Of a stretch of 64,000 bases of DNA, positions 44,478-52,759 are shown piece after piece. The DNA lies in contig NZ_CP126446.1 in the NCBI RefSeq assembly GCF_030166655.1, positions 1,364,001-1,428,000 of the forward strand, in the 5' to 3' direction. The position numbers and the translations under genes were made by a program. The notes beneath the pieces were generated by a model. That model saw only the letters and a program-made list of their open reading frames with translations. It was not told the origin of the DNA and ran no database searches. The stretch comes from Pontibacillus chungwhensis. Its GTDB lineage: Bacteria; Bacillota; Bacilli; Bacillales; BH030062. Position 1 is the stretch's first letter, and every line of letters starts with the position of its first letter.

Positions 44478-44516
44478 AAAACGGACATGAGGAACGGCTG
44501 AATCATGTCCGTTTTT
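44478..44516 (+). terminator. Terminator of the acyl-CoA operon
   Basis: AAAACGGACATGA pairs with TCATGTCCGTTTT, followed by T. Confidence 0.88.
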
Positions 44517-44632
44517 GCTGTTATTAGAAAAGAAAGAAAAGAATATAAAAAAGGGGAGTTTTACACGCATGAGGATGTGTTTGGTAATTATCCGTAACTC
44601 CTCTTGGTAGTCAGTAGAACGGCAAGTTTCAG

Positions 44633-45025
44633 CTATCGCTCATCCGAAAACTCAACCCCAAGAACGGAAGGAAGAGCAGTAAGAAAGCACCATAGGATAA
44701 TGAAAACATACCCGCTACCCGCGACTGAAAATCGATCCGGAGCTGCGATGAAGAAGTATTGAAATAGAAATGAGAGCACGGTCATGATGAGCGTTAGGAA
44801 AGGAAGGTAGTACGTGGTGGCTTTTTTCAATAAGTAAGTAAACAACATCGTAAGAGGATTCGCAATCAGTAAGTAGATCGGTAAAGTGGCTATAAACGCA
44901 AAAGGAATCGAAAAGACAATCCCTAGCTCTCCATCCAAAGCCATGCCGTAAAAGAAATAAACCCCAATAAAATAGACCGAACTAAGAATAGCCCCTCCAA
45001 TATGTCTTCTTAAATGACCAACCAT
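44633..45025 (-). CDS. Four-TM membrane protein of unknown function
   Basis: A 130-residue integral membrane protein with about four hydrophobic segments (roughly 12-30, 37-62, 72-92, 100-120) and short charged loops. TTAGGAGG stands at proper distance before ATG 45025. Size and the phenylalanine-rich segment SIPFAFIATLPIYLLI resemble the UPF0715 group of Bacillus, but I am not sure. Single leftward gene. Confidence 0.65.
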   Translation of the reverse strand: MVGHLRRHIGGAILSSVYFIGVYFFYGMALDGELGIVFSIPFAFIATLPIYLLIANPLTMLFTYLLKKATTYYLPFLTLIMTVLSFLFQYFFIAAPDRFSVAGSGYVFIILWCFLTALPSVLGVEFSDER

Positions 45026-45135
45026 AGAAACCTCCTAAAATTTAGAATACTAGCTTTTATAAAAAGTATATTCATTTCAGAGGTGAAACTCAACTGTATT
45101 CATGACTTATGTAAAGATTATCTGGACCTTATTGA

Positions 45136-45654
45136 TTAGTACCCTTCCTCATCCAAAAAGCTATCTTCTTTCAAACCCTGATCGTACAAATCAATTCTCT
45201 CTTCCATCGTTTCCTTCTTATCCGTATCGCGCCACTTTACCGTCATGTAAATACGACTCACATCTTTAAGACGAATCGGGTCCCCCTCATCCGTAAGCTC
45301 AGGCCCACCTTCAATAGCTCCTGTAGACTCCTCAGCGATATCAATCCCATTACCAGAAACAGCACCCGAATGAACAATAGAATCCTCACCATTCACAACA
45401 AGGTGAGTATCAAAACTCATCGAACTGGATTCATATTCCTCCACCTGTTTCATCATTAACTTCCCATTCCCAACCTTCAAAGCCTCCGGCGTCATAACTA
45501 CCTCAAAATCACTTAACACCCAGTGCTCACTCTCCCCATCAAGGGGCATATAATAATGATGAACTACTTCTTTCTCCGTTTCATTACAACCGGAAAGGAG
45601 AATGACCGTAACGGACATGAATAAAAACAAAAGGCGTAACGATTGATGTAACAT
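45136..45654 (-). CDS. Lipoprotein of unknown function
   Basis: A 172-residue predicted lipoprotein: hydrophobic signal (about 8-20) with lipobox LLSGC, lipidated Cys near residue 23. The mature part is beta-rich and charged, with no family that I recognise; it mentions no catalytic motif. GGAGGAGAT precedes ATG 45654. Orphan leftward gene next to the membrane protein at 44633, 110 bases away. Confidence 0.65.
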   Translation of the reverse strand: MLHQSLRLLFLFMSVTVILLSGCNETEKEVVHHYYMPLDGESEHWVLSDFEVVMTPEALKVGNGKLMMKQVEEYESSSMSFDTHLVVNGEDSIVHSGAVSGNGIDIAEESTGAIEGGPELTDEGDPIRLKDVSRIYMTVKWRDTDKKETMEERIDLYDQGLKEDSFLDEEGY

Positions 45655-46055
45655 AATCTCCTCCTAATCCATGTATTCAATATGTAACATATTACCACGT
45701 GCCTTACGAATTGAAAATAAACAACCCCACCCGCACCCTCCCTTGAATCCTCATTATATGGTAAGCTAAAAAAAGATCTTTTTTAAAAAACCCATCCTCC
45801 TTTCAAAAAATGAATATCTTTCTTTAGATTAGGCTTAAAATCAGCGGTACATAAAGAATCTTCTAACCAAAAATAAGCCTTAAGACGCTTTTTTCTGAAG
45901 GAGTTTCCATAAAAGAGGTATGAGGTTTATACTTATAGGTGGTTAAAGTTATAATTCGAAAAGTTTTATATTGATATTTTTCTGTTAGCAGTTGTATATA
46001 GGTAGGGAAACACGAAATATATGACCTCAGGACGTTACGGAAAAAAGGGTTTAAG
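45655..46055. other. Spacer without recognisable genes
   Basis: AT-rich stretch between the lipoprotein gene and palindromic element 3. I see no RNA gene or supported ORF; the leftward open frame near 45863-46066 has no ribosome site and runs into the repeat. Confidence 0.5.
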
Positions 46056-46229
46056 GGTCCGTTCATTTCAATAATGTCAGGGCTGGCTGGCGGACTGCGA
46101 GACTCCCGCGGGGAAGAAGCCTAGGGGAGACCCCACAGAGAGCGAAAGCGAACGAGGAGGCTTCCCAGCTTCCCGCAGGAAAGCGAGTGGTCCGCAAGAC
46201 AGCCCAAGCTCTTTTTATCGTAACGGACC
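46056..46229. repeat. Palindromic element 3 with GGTCCGTT termini
   Basis: GGTCCGTT (46056-46063) and AACGGACC (46222-46229) enclose arms GGGCTGGCTGGCGGAC (from 46080) and GGTCCGCAAGACAGCCC (to 46205). The core carries TGCGAGACTCCCGCGG on the left and CCCGCAGGAAAGCGAG on the right, so this copy is the reverse of elements 1 and 2. Confidence 0.83.
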
Positions 46230-46307
46230 TTTGGGCTTGACGATGAACCAAAGAAAAAGCTGGGTCATATGATAAAACAGATTATGGTGATAAAGGATTG
46301 AATATAC

Positions 46308-47219
46308 ATGACTAAACAAAAGTGGTACGACGATCTATCAACATTAGTAAAGAAGGACAACGTGAAAAAAGATGAACCGTTAAAAACGTATACCTTCACA
46401 CATACAGGCGGAGAAGCAGACGTCTTAGTTTCTCCTCAAAGTAACAGAGAAGCAGGCGACGTGCTATCCTACTGTTATGAAAATGAAGTACCCGTAACCA
46501 TTCTTGGAAATGGGTCAAACATGATCGTGAAAGATGGCGGAATCAGAGGGGTTACCCTATTCTTAGGTAAGATGGATGACATCAGTCATTCAGGCAACAA
46601 GATTACAGCTCAAGCAGGCGCGAAGATTATTGATACCTCAAGATATGCGCTAGACCAAACACTGACTGGGTTAGAGTTTGCTTGTGGCATTCCTGGGACA
46701 GTAGGTGGAGCCCTTTATATGAATGCAGGCGCCTATGGCGGTGAGGTATCCGATGTACTTGAAAGTGCCGTTGTCGTGACGGACAAAGGAGAACTTCTTG
46801 CTGTACGCGCAGAGGAGCTTGATTTAGGTTACAGAACAAGTAACATCGCAGAGAAGAACCTTCTTGTCTTAGAAGCCACATTCGCTCTCGAGCCAGGGGA
46901 ATATGATGTGATTAAGGAAAAGATGGACGATTTAACGTTCAAACGTGAGTCGAAGCAGCCTCTTGAGTATCCGTCTTGTGGCAGTGTCTTTAAACGACCA
47001 CCGGGCTATTTTGCTGGAAAACTCATTCAAGATAGTGAATTACAAGGTGTTCAAATTGGTGGCGTTCAGGTTTCTAAGAAACACGCTGGATTTATGGTTA
47101 ACGTTGGCGGCGGAACGGCCACAGACTACGTCAACTTAATTAAGCACGTTCAAGAAACCGTTAAAGGAAAGTTTGGAGTAGACCTCGAAACAGAAGTGAA
47201 GATAATAGGGGAAGATTAA
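46308..47219 (+). CDS. murB: UDP-N-acetylenolpyruvoylglucosamine reductase
   Basis: A 303-residue FAD enzyme making UDP-N-acetylmuramate in peptidoglycan synthesis. FAD domain: [16 protein letters not shown] and [22 protein letters not shown]. Substrate domain: catalytic Ser in SCGSVFKRP and [15 protein letters not shown]; final Glu in the TEVKI tail. Length equals B. subtilis MurB. It stands alone, not in the mur/div cluster. The promoter region overlaps palindromic element 3. Confidence 0.95.
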   Translation: MTKQKWYDDLSTLVKKDNVKKDEPLKTYTFTHTGGEADVLVSPQSNREAGDVLSYCYENEVPVTILGNGSNMIVKDGGIRGVTLFLGKMDDISHSGNKITAQAGAKIIDTSRYALDQTLTGLEFACGIPGTVGGALYMNAGAYGGEVSDVLESAVVVTDKGELLAVRAEELDLGYRTSNIAEKNLLVLEATFALEPGEYDVIKEKMDDLTFKRESKQPLEYPSCGSVFKRPPGYFAGKLIQDSELQGVQIGGVQVSKKHAGFMVNVGGGTATDYVNLIKHVQETVKGKFGVDLETEVKIIGED

Positions 47220-47252
47220 AAGGTAAAGAGCTTAGGCTCTTTACCTTTTTTT
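47220..47252 (+). terminator. Terminator after murB
   Basis: AAGGTAAAGAGC pairs with GCTCTTTACCTT, then T-tract. Confidence 0.93.
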
Positions 47253-47334
47253 GACTCATACCATATAGCATGGCAAGGATGGACCACCATCCCTGTTTTT
47301 ATAATACATAGAAGACATTATGCTCCACTAAAAT

Positions 47335-47493
47335 TTAATCCCTCATCGACCCAGCCTCGCGAGATGTCATATCTCCAATCCCTGCGTCTAAATCCTTCTG
47401 AATATCCTGTTTCACTTTCTGAGGATCCGTCCCTTTTACGCCTTTGTTCATTGTAGAGTTCGAATTCTTTTTAGGTTGTTGATTTGGCTTCAT
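47335..47493 (-). CDS. Small hydrophilic protein, 52 residues
   Basis: Leftward ATG 47493 preceded by GAGGAGGGG at six or so bases gives a 52-residue protein, MKPNQQPKKNSNSTMNKGVK at the start and ending SREAGSMRD. It is rich in Lys, Asn, Gln and Asp without hydrophobic segments, like many small spore or stress proteins of Bacillaceae. I do not recognise a family. The strong ribosome site is the main support. Confidence 0.55.
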   Translation of the reverse strand: MKPNQQPKKNSNSTMNKGVKGTDPQKVKQDIQKDLDAGIGDMTSREAGSMRD

Positions 47494-47737
47494 CGTACCC
47501 CTCCTCTGTAGTTGAATTCGTCTTTTATTATCCGTGGAAACGTCAGAAGGTATACACAGCTATGGGTTTGAACATGGAGAAGACAAGCAAAGTGTGTCAT
47601 TAAGTGGCTGTTTCATCAAAAGACGTTCTAACAAAAGGAGAGTCTTTACATAGCTTAACCCATACTTCTCAATGAAGTTTTCTGTTAAATTATGGTATGA
47701 TGAATGGAGTGACTAACAAACAGTGGAGGGATGGGGA

Positions 47738-48127
47738 ATGATTTTAGAAATGACGACACAGTTTCGGGTTTCTGATATGAAGGAAGGGCAAGAGTGGTAT
47801 GAAACGCTTCTCAATAAGAAGCCAGATTTTATTCCACACGAGGGGTTTGCAGAGTGGGAGCTGATCCCCGGTTGCTGGTTGCAAGTAGCTGAAGGAACGC
47901 TTACAGAAGGAAATGGACCTTTGCGCTTAGGGGTTACAGACATTGAATCTGAAAGAGATCGGCTTGTGGAGCATTTACATATTGATCGTTTTGATATTCA
48001 CTCAAGGTCTGAAGTGCCAGTGAAATGGGGCACGTTCTCGGATCCATGGGGAAATCAACTTGGTTTTTTTGAGTACTTGGATAAGAGTGAAGAGAAAGAA
48101 CGTGCTCACAGCATCCTCGGAAAGTAA
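47738..48127 (+). CDS. VOC-family (glyoxalase-like) protein
   Basis: A 129-residue protein with one VOC (vicinal oxygen chelate) module pair: QFRVSDMKEGQEWYETLLN at the start and KWGTFSDPWGNQLGFFEYLD at the end. ATG 47738 has GGAGGG at 7 bp. Substrate unknown; detoxification or resistance roles are common but not shown here. Confidence 0.8.
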   Translation: MILEMTTQFRVSDMKEGQEWYETLLNKKPDFIPHEGFAEWELIPGCWLQVAEGTLTEGNGPLRLGVTDIESERDRLVEHLHIDRFDIHSRSEVPVKWGTFSDPWGNQLGFFEYLDKSEEKERAHSILGK

Positions 48128-48200
48128 CTTCTCAACTATTTACCTTTTAGAGGACCAATCGGAAATGGATTAACATATCTGTATTTTCATGGCTTAGCAT

Positions 48201-48314
48201 GAAGATTGTGTAATAGGTGTTCCGAACTTCCAACCTTTTAACGGAGGCATACAGGATACGGATCACGTTGAAGAAGATGGAAGCGTAGTGAAGCGTTTCT
48301 GGATTAAGCTTTAA
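48201..48314 (+). pseudogene. Possible gene remnant
   Basis: An open stretch without start codon reads GVPNFQPFNGGIQDTDHVEE then DGSVVKRFWIKL and a stop, looking like the C-terminus of a real protein. An in-frame stop lies just before it. It could be the tail of a deleted gene between the two VOC genes. I do not recognise the parent. Confidence 0.3.
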
Positions 48315-48333
48315 TTAAGGAGGTAGAAACCTT

Positions 48334-48717
48334 ATGAATTTTCAAGAATTTGGACTGATTCTATTCACGGAAAACTACGAGTCTTGCGTTTCCTTTTACC
48401 GAGATACGCTAAACCTACCTGTAAGAAATGTAAAACCTACCCTTGTATCTTTTGATCTTCCACATGGATATTTAATGGTCGAAAAGGGTGGCGCTGGAAA
48501 TGATCAGGAAAAGGCAAGGCACCAAAACCCAACCGTTATTCGCTTTGATGTAGAGGATTTAGATAAAGAAGTGAGACAGCTAGAGGAGAGAGGGGCTGCC
48601 TTTAAAGACAAGAGACTGGTTTTTGATTGGGGAACCATTGCCGTGTTAACAGACCCAGATGGGAACCGGATCGAGCTTGGGGAGCTAAATGAAACAAGTG
48701 CCTCCATGAAAGACTGA
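48334..48717 (+). CDS. VOC-family (glyoxalase-like) protein
   Basis: A 127-residue VOC protein: FGLILFTENYESCVSFYRDT at the start, VIRFDVEDLDKEV in the middle and VLTDPDGNRIELGEL at the end, with the usual metal-ligand Glu. AAGGAGG precedes ATG 48334. Not an operon with its neighbours; substrate unknown. Confidence 0.82.
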   Translation: MNFQEFGLILFTENYESCVSFYRDTLNLPVRNVKPTLVSFDLPHGYLMVEKGGAGNDQEKARHQNPTVIRFDVEDLDKEVRQLEERGAAFKDKRLVFDWGTIAVLTDPDGNRIELGELNETSASMKD

Positions 48718-48895
48718 AGGGACATTTGAAAGAAAAAGTGCTAAAACCTTCGTATAATGTTACGCGTCTTAATCGTCCTACATAATGAGAAACAAATAGG
48801 AGGATTGTGGTTCAGAGGTATAAAAAATGAAACTAGCAAGGTCTATTAATAGGCAACCTAGGGATCTTCGTATTCAAGAGTAAGGGGGGGAAATA

Positions 48896-49096
48896 ATGGA
48901 GGAATTCGAGCTGAGCTTTAAAAATAAATATGTAAGATTGTTTTTTATTTGGGTGCTTCCTTTAATCTTACTATCAGCTATGCTATTTATTCTTTTGCCA
49001 ATAAAACAGCATTGGATACCATCTTTTCTTCCTATGACTACTTTAATTATATTTTTTGGCTGGATTAAATTTGATAAGAACAAAATTAATAGGTAA
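48896..49096 (+). CDS. Small two-TM membrane protein
   Basis: A 66-residue protein with two hydrophobic segments (about 14-36 and 42-58: FFIWVLPLILLSAMLFILLP, FLPMTTLIIFFGWIKF) and a basic tail. AAGGGGGGG lies before ATG 48896. No family recognised. Confidence 0.55.
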   Translation: MEEFELSFKNKYVRLFFIWVLPLILLSAMLFILLPIKQHWIPSFLPMTTLIIFFGWIKFDKNKINR

Positions 49097-49183
49097 CTTT
49101 TGTATTGTTTTAATGAGTGCTGAGTGCGATTATCCAAGAAGAGAATCTCCCTCTATGCTGTAAAAACGAAAGGGGAATAATAC

Positions 49184-49717
49184 ATGTTTAAATATAAAAT
49201 TAACGATGACACGGAGCTTCGTTTACTAGAAGTACGGCACGCTGAAGAATTATTTCAACTCACTGATGCTTCAAGAAATAATCTCCGCAAATGGTTACCA
49301 TGGATTGATCATACAAAGACAGTAGAGAACTCTAAGGGATTTATTGAGGGGACATTAAAGCAATTCTGTAACAATGATGGCTTCCAGGCGGGGATCTGGT
49401 ATAAAGGAGAGTTAGCAGGGATCGTAGGGTTACATACGATTAATTGGTCAAATAAATCTACTTCCATAGGGTATTGGCTTGGGGATTCTTTTCAAGGAAA
49501 AGGGTTAATGACAAAGTCGTGTCAAGAAGTCATAAACTATTGCTTTAATGAGCTTGGGCTTAAGCGTATAGAAATACGAGTAGCAACGGGGAATGAAAAA
49601 AGTTTAGCCATCCCATACAGATTAGGCTTTACAAAAGAAGGATGTCTAGAAAAATCAGAATTATTGTACGACACATATGTAGATCATTATGTTTTTGGTC
49701 TAATTAACGAAAATTAA
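49184..49717 (+). CDS. GNAT acetyltransferase, RimJ/RimL type
   Basis: A 177-residue N-acetyltransferase. LRLLEVRHAEELFQLTDASR at the N-terminus, acetyl-CoA loop SFQGKGLMTKSC (Q/RxxGxG/A) near residue 107, and NEKSLAIPYRLGFTKEG near 145 match RimL-like enzymes that acetylate protein N-termini or small amines. AAAGGGGAA precedes ATG. Substrate unknown. Confidence 0.85.
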   Translation: MFKYKINDDTELRLLEVRHAEELFQLTDASRNNLRKWLPWIDHTKTVENSKGFIEGTLKQFCNNDGFQAGIWYKGELAGIVGLHTINWSNKSTSIGYWLGDSFQGKGLMTKSCQEVINYCFNELGLKRIEIRVATGNEKSLAIPYRLGFTKEGCLEKSELLYDTYVDHYVFGLINEN

Positions 49718-49888
49718 ACCAGATCTCTTAATTTCAACGCTTCTAGTATATAGTGCGATTGCAGAATAAAGCTTCTTTTATTAACAGAGCAGGTTAGTTT
49801 GGTAGGCTCAATTATTTTTCGTGGAAATAATATAGTGATCGGATGTAGAAACATTTAACGGGTTAATAAATACGAGAGGAAGCACCTA

Positions 49889-50197
49889 ATGAACAAATTC
49901 AGTTTGTTTGGAAAATTCATGGTACAAGAAGGCAAACGTGACACAATGGTAGATCTATTGCTAGAAGCAGCAGAATCAATGAAACATCTTGAGGATTGTG
50001 AGATCTACCTTGTAAATATTTCAGAAAGTGAACCAAATTCTGTTTATGTGTATGAAGTTTGGAGTGACGAAAATGCTCATCAAGCGTCTCTAACTCTTGA
50101 AGCTACAAAAACACTAATAGAACGTGCAAAACCCATTATTACTGGAATGGAAAGAATCAGCACCTTAAAAACAAAAGGTGGGAAAGGTCTTTCATAA
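49889..50197 (+). CDS. Antibiotic-biosynthesis-monooxygenase (ABM) domain protein
   Basis: A 102-residue dimeric alpha-beta barrel protein of the ABM superfamily: FGKFMVQEGKRDTMVDLLLE, and VYVYEVWSDENAHQASL near residue 55. Such proteins include quinol monooxygenases and haem-degrading enzymes; the function here is unknown. GAGAGGA precedes ATG 49889; its own terminator follows. Confidence 0.8.
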   Translation: MNKFSLFGKFMVQEGKRDTMVDLLLEAAESMKHLEDCEIYLVNISESEPNSVYVYEVWSDENAHQASLTLEATKTLIERAKPIITGMERISTLKTKGGKGLS

Positions 50198-50213
50198 GTA
50201 AGAAGTCAATAAA

Positions 50214-50254
50214 GCATAGAAAAACGCAGGGGTTGGACCACTGCGTTTTTCTAT
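50214..50254 (+). terminator. Terminator after the ABM gene
   Basis: CATAGAAAAACGCAG and CTGCGTTTTTCTATG are perfect 15-base arms; works on both strands and may also serve the convergent oxygenase gene. Confidence 0.9.
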
Positions 50255-50323
50255 GTGCTTTCGTGTGTCTTGTTCCACAACCGAACTACTCATGAGGGGA
50301 GGTTCATCCTTACCGAGTCTTTT

Positions 50324-50956
50324 CTATCGCACAGGCTTCCGTCTCATCCACTGGGTTGCGACCCATTTCTCTCCTTGAACCACAGGATTGCCGCTATGGA
50401 GTGTCTTTTCATTAAGCAACGCGTCCTGATAAAAGTACTCAAAATACACGGCCATCCCTTTTTTAGGCGTTACAGATAGTCCGAGGTGTGGGAAAAGCGT
50501 TTCGCCACCTTCTTCGACGTCGTTTAGATATAACACAATCGTCGAGATCCGGTTGTTATCTGACTGCTTAAAGTAATCATGATGAGGCTTATACTCTTGG
50601 CCAGGCTGATACCGCAAGACCTGCAGTCCCTCGGCGTGCTCAATGGGAACATTCATAATTGCGGAGAGGCGTCGTTCCATGCGGTGGATCAGTGTGTTCT
50701 CATTTTCTTCAAAAAACATCCCGCTGCTTGTTCTCATTTCATTTGTTTCCCTTGCTTGTCCGATCCTAGAGCGCTCTAACCGGTCCTGGCTTGTAGTAAT
50801 GATGCGATCGCATTCCTTCTCACTTGCCACGTTATCTAGCACTACAATAAGAGGCTCTTCTACTTTTGAGATAACAGAGATCGTGCGGTCCTCCGTAATG
50901 ATGCGGTTTCCTTTATGTGAAAAGATGGTTGCTTCACGTTCAACTTGAGCGGTCAT
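50324..50956 (-). CDS. 2-oxoglutarate/Fe(II) oxygenase, prolyl-4-hydroxylase type
   Basis: A 210-residue dioxygenase of the P4Hc type. Iron and 2OG ligands: HHDYF (HxD) near residue 120, late His in LHSGNPVVQGEKW, and Lys of GEKW. LQVLRYQPGQEYKPHHDYF is very like bacterial (Bacillus anthracis-type) prolyl 4-hydroxylases that act on collagen-like or other proline-containing proteins. AAAGGGGAG precedes ATG 50956. The target protein is unknown. Confidence 0.88.
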   Translation of the reverse strand: MTAQVEREATIFSHKGNRIITEDRTISVISKVEEPLIVVLDNVASEKECDRIITTSQDRLERSRIGQARETNEMRTSSGMFFEENENTLIHRMERRLSAIMNVPIEHAEGLQVLRYQPGQEYKPHHDYFKQSDNNRISTIVLYLNDVEEGGETLFPHLGLSVTPKKGMAVYFEYFYQDALLNEKTLHSGNPVVQGEKWVATQWMRRKPVR

Positions 50957-51035
50957 GATAGACTCCCCTTTCTGTTTGATAGATTATATGGGCGAATCTA
51001 TGGAAATATGAAAGGGGAAGTAAATTCTTGTAAAT

Positions 51036-51078
51036 ACATGACATGTCATTCATACTGAAAAATAGATGACACGCCATG
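51036..51078. promoter_or_regulatory. Double MarR-type operator before the lactonase gene
   Basis: ATGACATGTCAT (51038-51049) is a perfect 12-bp palindrome. TACATGGCGTGTCATCTA, read on the - strand at about 51062-51079, is a diverged second copy. They flank a possible -10 (CATACT, 51051-51056). The MarR gene downstream is the likely binder. Confidence 0.65.
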
Positions 51079-51097
51079 TATTTAGGGGGAGAATGAT

Positions 51098-51907
51098 TTG
51101 GAGACGAAAGTTCATGTTTGGCATACGGGTTCTGTTCGAATTGATCAATCACTAGCTTTTCAAGAGAAGACGCTTCACCCGATGCCATATTCAGGGTGGT
51201 TAAGGGGAAGGAAAAAGAAGCGGTGGGTGCCCGTGTCTGTTTATTTAATCGAACATCCAAAAGGGGATGTGTTAGTGGATACAGGGTGGCATGAAGATAT
51301 CAGAACTCATCAAAGACGCCATTTAGGGTTGCTCTCTCATTCGATGTTTCAAGGAGATCTGCCTCTTGGACAGTCGGTGGGTGAACGGTTACGAGAGCAA
51401 GGGAAGGACCTGAACTCGTTACATACGGTTGTTCTGACCCATATGCATGCAGACCATGTAAGTGGGCTGAAGCATGTAGAAAAAGCCAGGAGAATTATCG
51501 TTTCAGAAGAAGAATGGAAGGCAGCGCATAAAGAAATCGGCTACCGAAAGTCCATGTGGGAGGGAGTAGCTGTAGACCCCTTGCCACTTGAAGTGATTCC
51601 ATACGGTCCATTTTGCAAGGGTATTGATTTATTTAATGATGGAACCGTCTATCTTGTGCACACACCAGGACATAGCCGGGGGCAGTGGTCTGTGTTGGTG
51701 CAGACGGTAAAAGGATGGGTGTTACTAGCAAGTGATGTTGGATATGCGGTGAAATCATGGGAGGAAGGTCACTTACCTGGTTTGATGGTCGATCACGAAG
51801 CAGCTGTTGCTTCACTGGACTGGGTGAAAACATTCTCTAAACGAGAGGATTGTTATGCAGTGCTCGCGAACCATGATGCAGATGTACGAGAAGGGAGGTT
51901 GGTGTAA
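51098..51907 (+). CDS. Metallo-beta-lactamase-fold lactonase-like hydrolase
   Basis: A 269-residue MBL-fold protein with zinc motif THMHADHVSG (HxHxDH) near residue 115, VHTPGHSRGQWS near 188 and ASDVGYA near 212. This set and size resemble AiiA/AhlD N-acyl-homoserine lactonases, which quench quorum signals of Gram-negative neighbours; other lactone or ester hydrolases are possible. TTG 51098 has GGGGGA at 7 bp. The stop is two bases from the MarR gene start, so they form an operon. Confidence 0.82.
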   Translation: METKVHVWHTGSVRIDQSLAFQEKTLHPMPYSGWLRGRKKKRWVPVSVYLIEHPKGDVLVDTGWHEDIRTHQRRHLGLLSHSMFQGDLPLGQSVGERLREQGKDLNSLHTVVLTHMHADHVSGLKHVEKARRIIVSEEEWKAAHKEIGYRKSMWEGVAVDPLPLEVIPYGPFCKGIDLFNDGTVYLVHTPGHSRGQWSVLVQTVKGWVLLASDVGYAVKSWEEGHLPGLMVDHEAAVASLDWVKTFSKREDCYAVLANHDADVREGRLV

Positions 51908-51909
51908 GA

Positions 51910-52380
51910 ATGACCGGGAAAAAGGAAGCGGAGCGTTTACGCTATTTCATTCTTGCTGCCCAGAGGCAGGGGAATCGAATCTACAATGAATCCTTATCCG
52001 AATTAGGCTTAACCTCATCAAAAGCGGAGGTACTAAGTGTATTACAACAAAATGGACCATTATCCCTTAAACAGCTCGGAAGTCTTCTGATCTGTGAAAC
52101 GGGGAGTCCTTCGAGGTTAATTCAGCGTTTGGTGGAAGAAGATTTGATCGAACGAACGCCTAATCCAAATGATAGCCGGTCGACGATTCTGCAATTAACA
52201 GAGATAGGCCGTGAGAAATCAGAACGCGTCACTCTCGTTGAAGATCAAATCCACGAAAAGGTTAGCGATCAGCTTAATGAGAAGGAACTTCAAGAAGCTA
52301 ACGCGTTGATGGGGAAGCTTCTAAAAGGTTTAGGCAATACGGGAGCGATAGAGAAACGGGGATTCTTAGACGAAGAGTAA
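51910..52380 (+). CDS. MarR-family regulator
   Basis: A 156-residue MarR regulator: LSELGLTSSKAEVLSVLQQN, wing and recognition helix LKQLGSLLICETGSPSRLIQ, and DSRSTILQLTEIGRE. Cotranscribed with the lactonase-like gene; the double palindrome upstream is its expected site, giving autoregulation. A small phenolic or lactone ligand would be usual for the family but is not known. Confidence 0.88.
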   Translation: MTGKKEAERLRYFILAAQRQGNRIYNESLSELGLTSSKAEVLSVLQQNGPLSLKQLGSLLICETGSPSRLIQRLVEEDLIERTPNPNDSRSTILQLTEIGREKSERVTLVEDQIHEKVSDQLNEKELQEANALMGKLLKGLGNTGAIEKRGFLDEE

Positions 52381-52421
52381 AGGAATGGAGAAACAGAACC
52401 ACAGAAGGCGTGAAGCCACAC

Positions 52422-52463
52422 AAAAACAGACACAAGGAAAAGACTCCTCATGTCTGTTTTTTT
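52422..52463 (+). terminator. Terminator after the marR-type gene
   Basis: AAAAACAGACA pairs with TGTCTGTTTTT, then T; bidirectional toward the convergent YjcZ-like gene. Confidence 0.85.
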
Positions 52464-52483
52464 CTAACAGATGGCTTTATAGA

Positions 52484-52666
52484 CTAGCAGTTGTAATAGC
52501 AGCAAGCCCCAACGATGATCAAGAGGATGAACAGAACCACAATTAGGACAAACGTGTTGTCATTGCGGCAAGGCATCATCCCGTAAGCAGGTGATACGTA
52601 AGAAGGAGCAACGTTCGCAGGTGCGTTAACATTTGCAGGAGCATTAACATTTGCGTACATATTCAT
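52484..52666 (-). CDS. YjcZ-family small sporulation protein
   Basis: A 60-residue protein with an Asn/Ala/Pro repeat (two NVNAPAN units) at the N-terminus and a C-terminal hydrophobic segment FVLIVVLFILLIIVGACCYY, the hallmark of YjcZ/SscA-type sporulation proteins. AGGAAGAAT precedes ATG 52666. Expression in sporulation is expected from the family, and the adjacent tgl gene is also a spore gene. Confidence 0.82.
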   Translation of the reverse strand: MNMYANVNAPANVNAPANVAPSYVSPAYGMMPCRNDNTFVLIVVLFILLIIVGACCYYNC

Positions 52667-52759
52667 TCTTCCTTTCAGACTAGTTATTTGTCACTACAGT
52701 ATACGCACCTAGCTCCGTTTCGAGCCCGTCTCCTTCCAAAATGGGTTCGTGTCCCGGCT

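Noticed and set aside
48874-49137. 87-codon leftward ORF opposite the small membrane protein
   Set aside because: The + strand ORF has a strong ribosome site and membrane-type pattern; the antisense frame has neither.
51038-51049. Restriction-like or replication signal for ATGACATGTCAT
   Set aside because: A single locus with a second diverged copy in front of a MarR operon is better explained as an operator.
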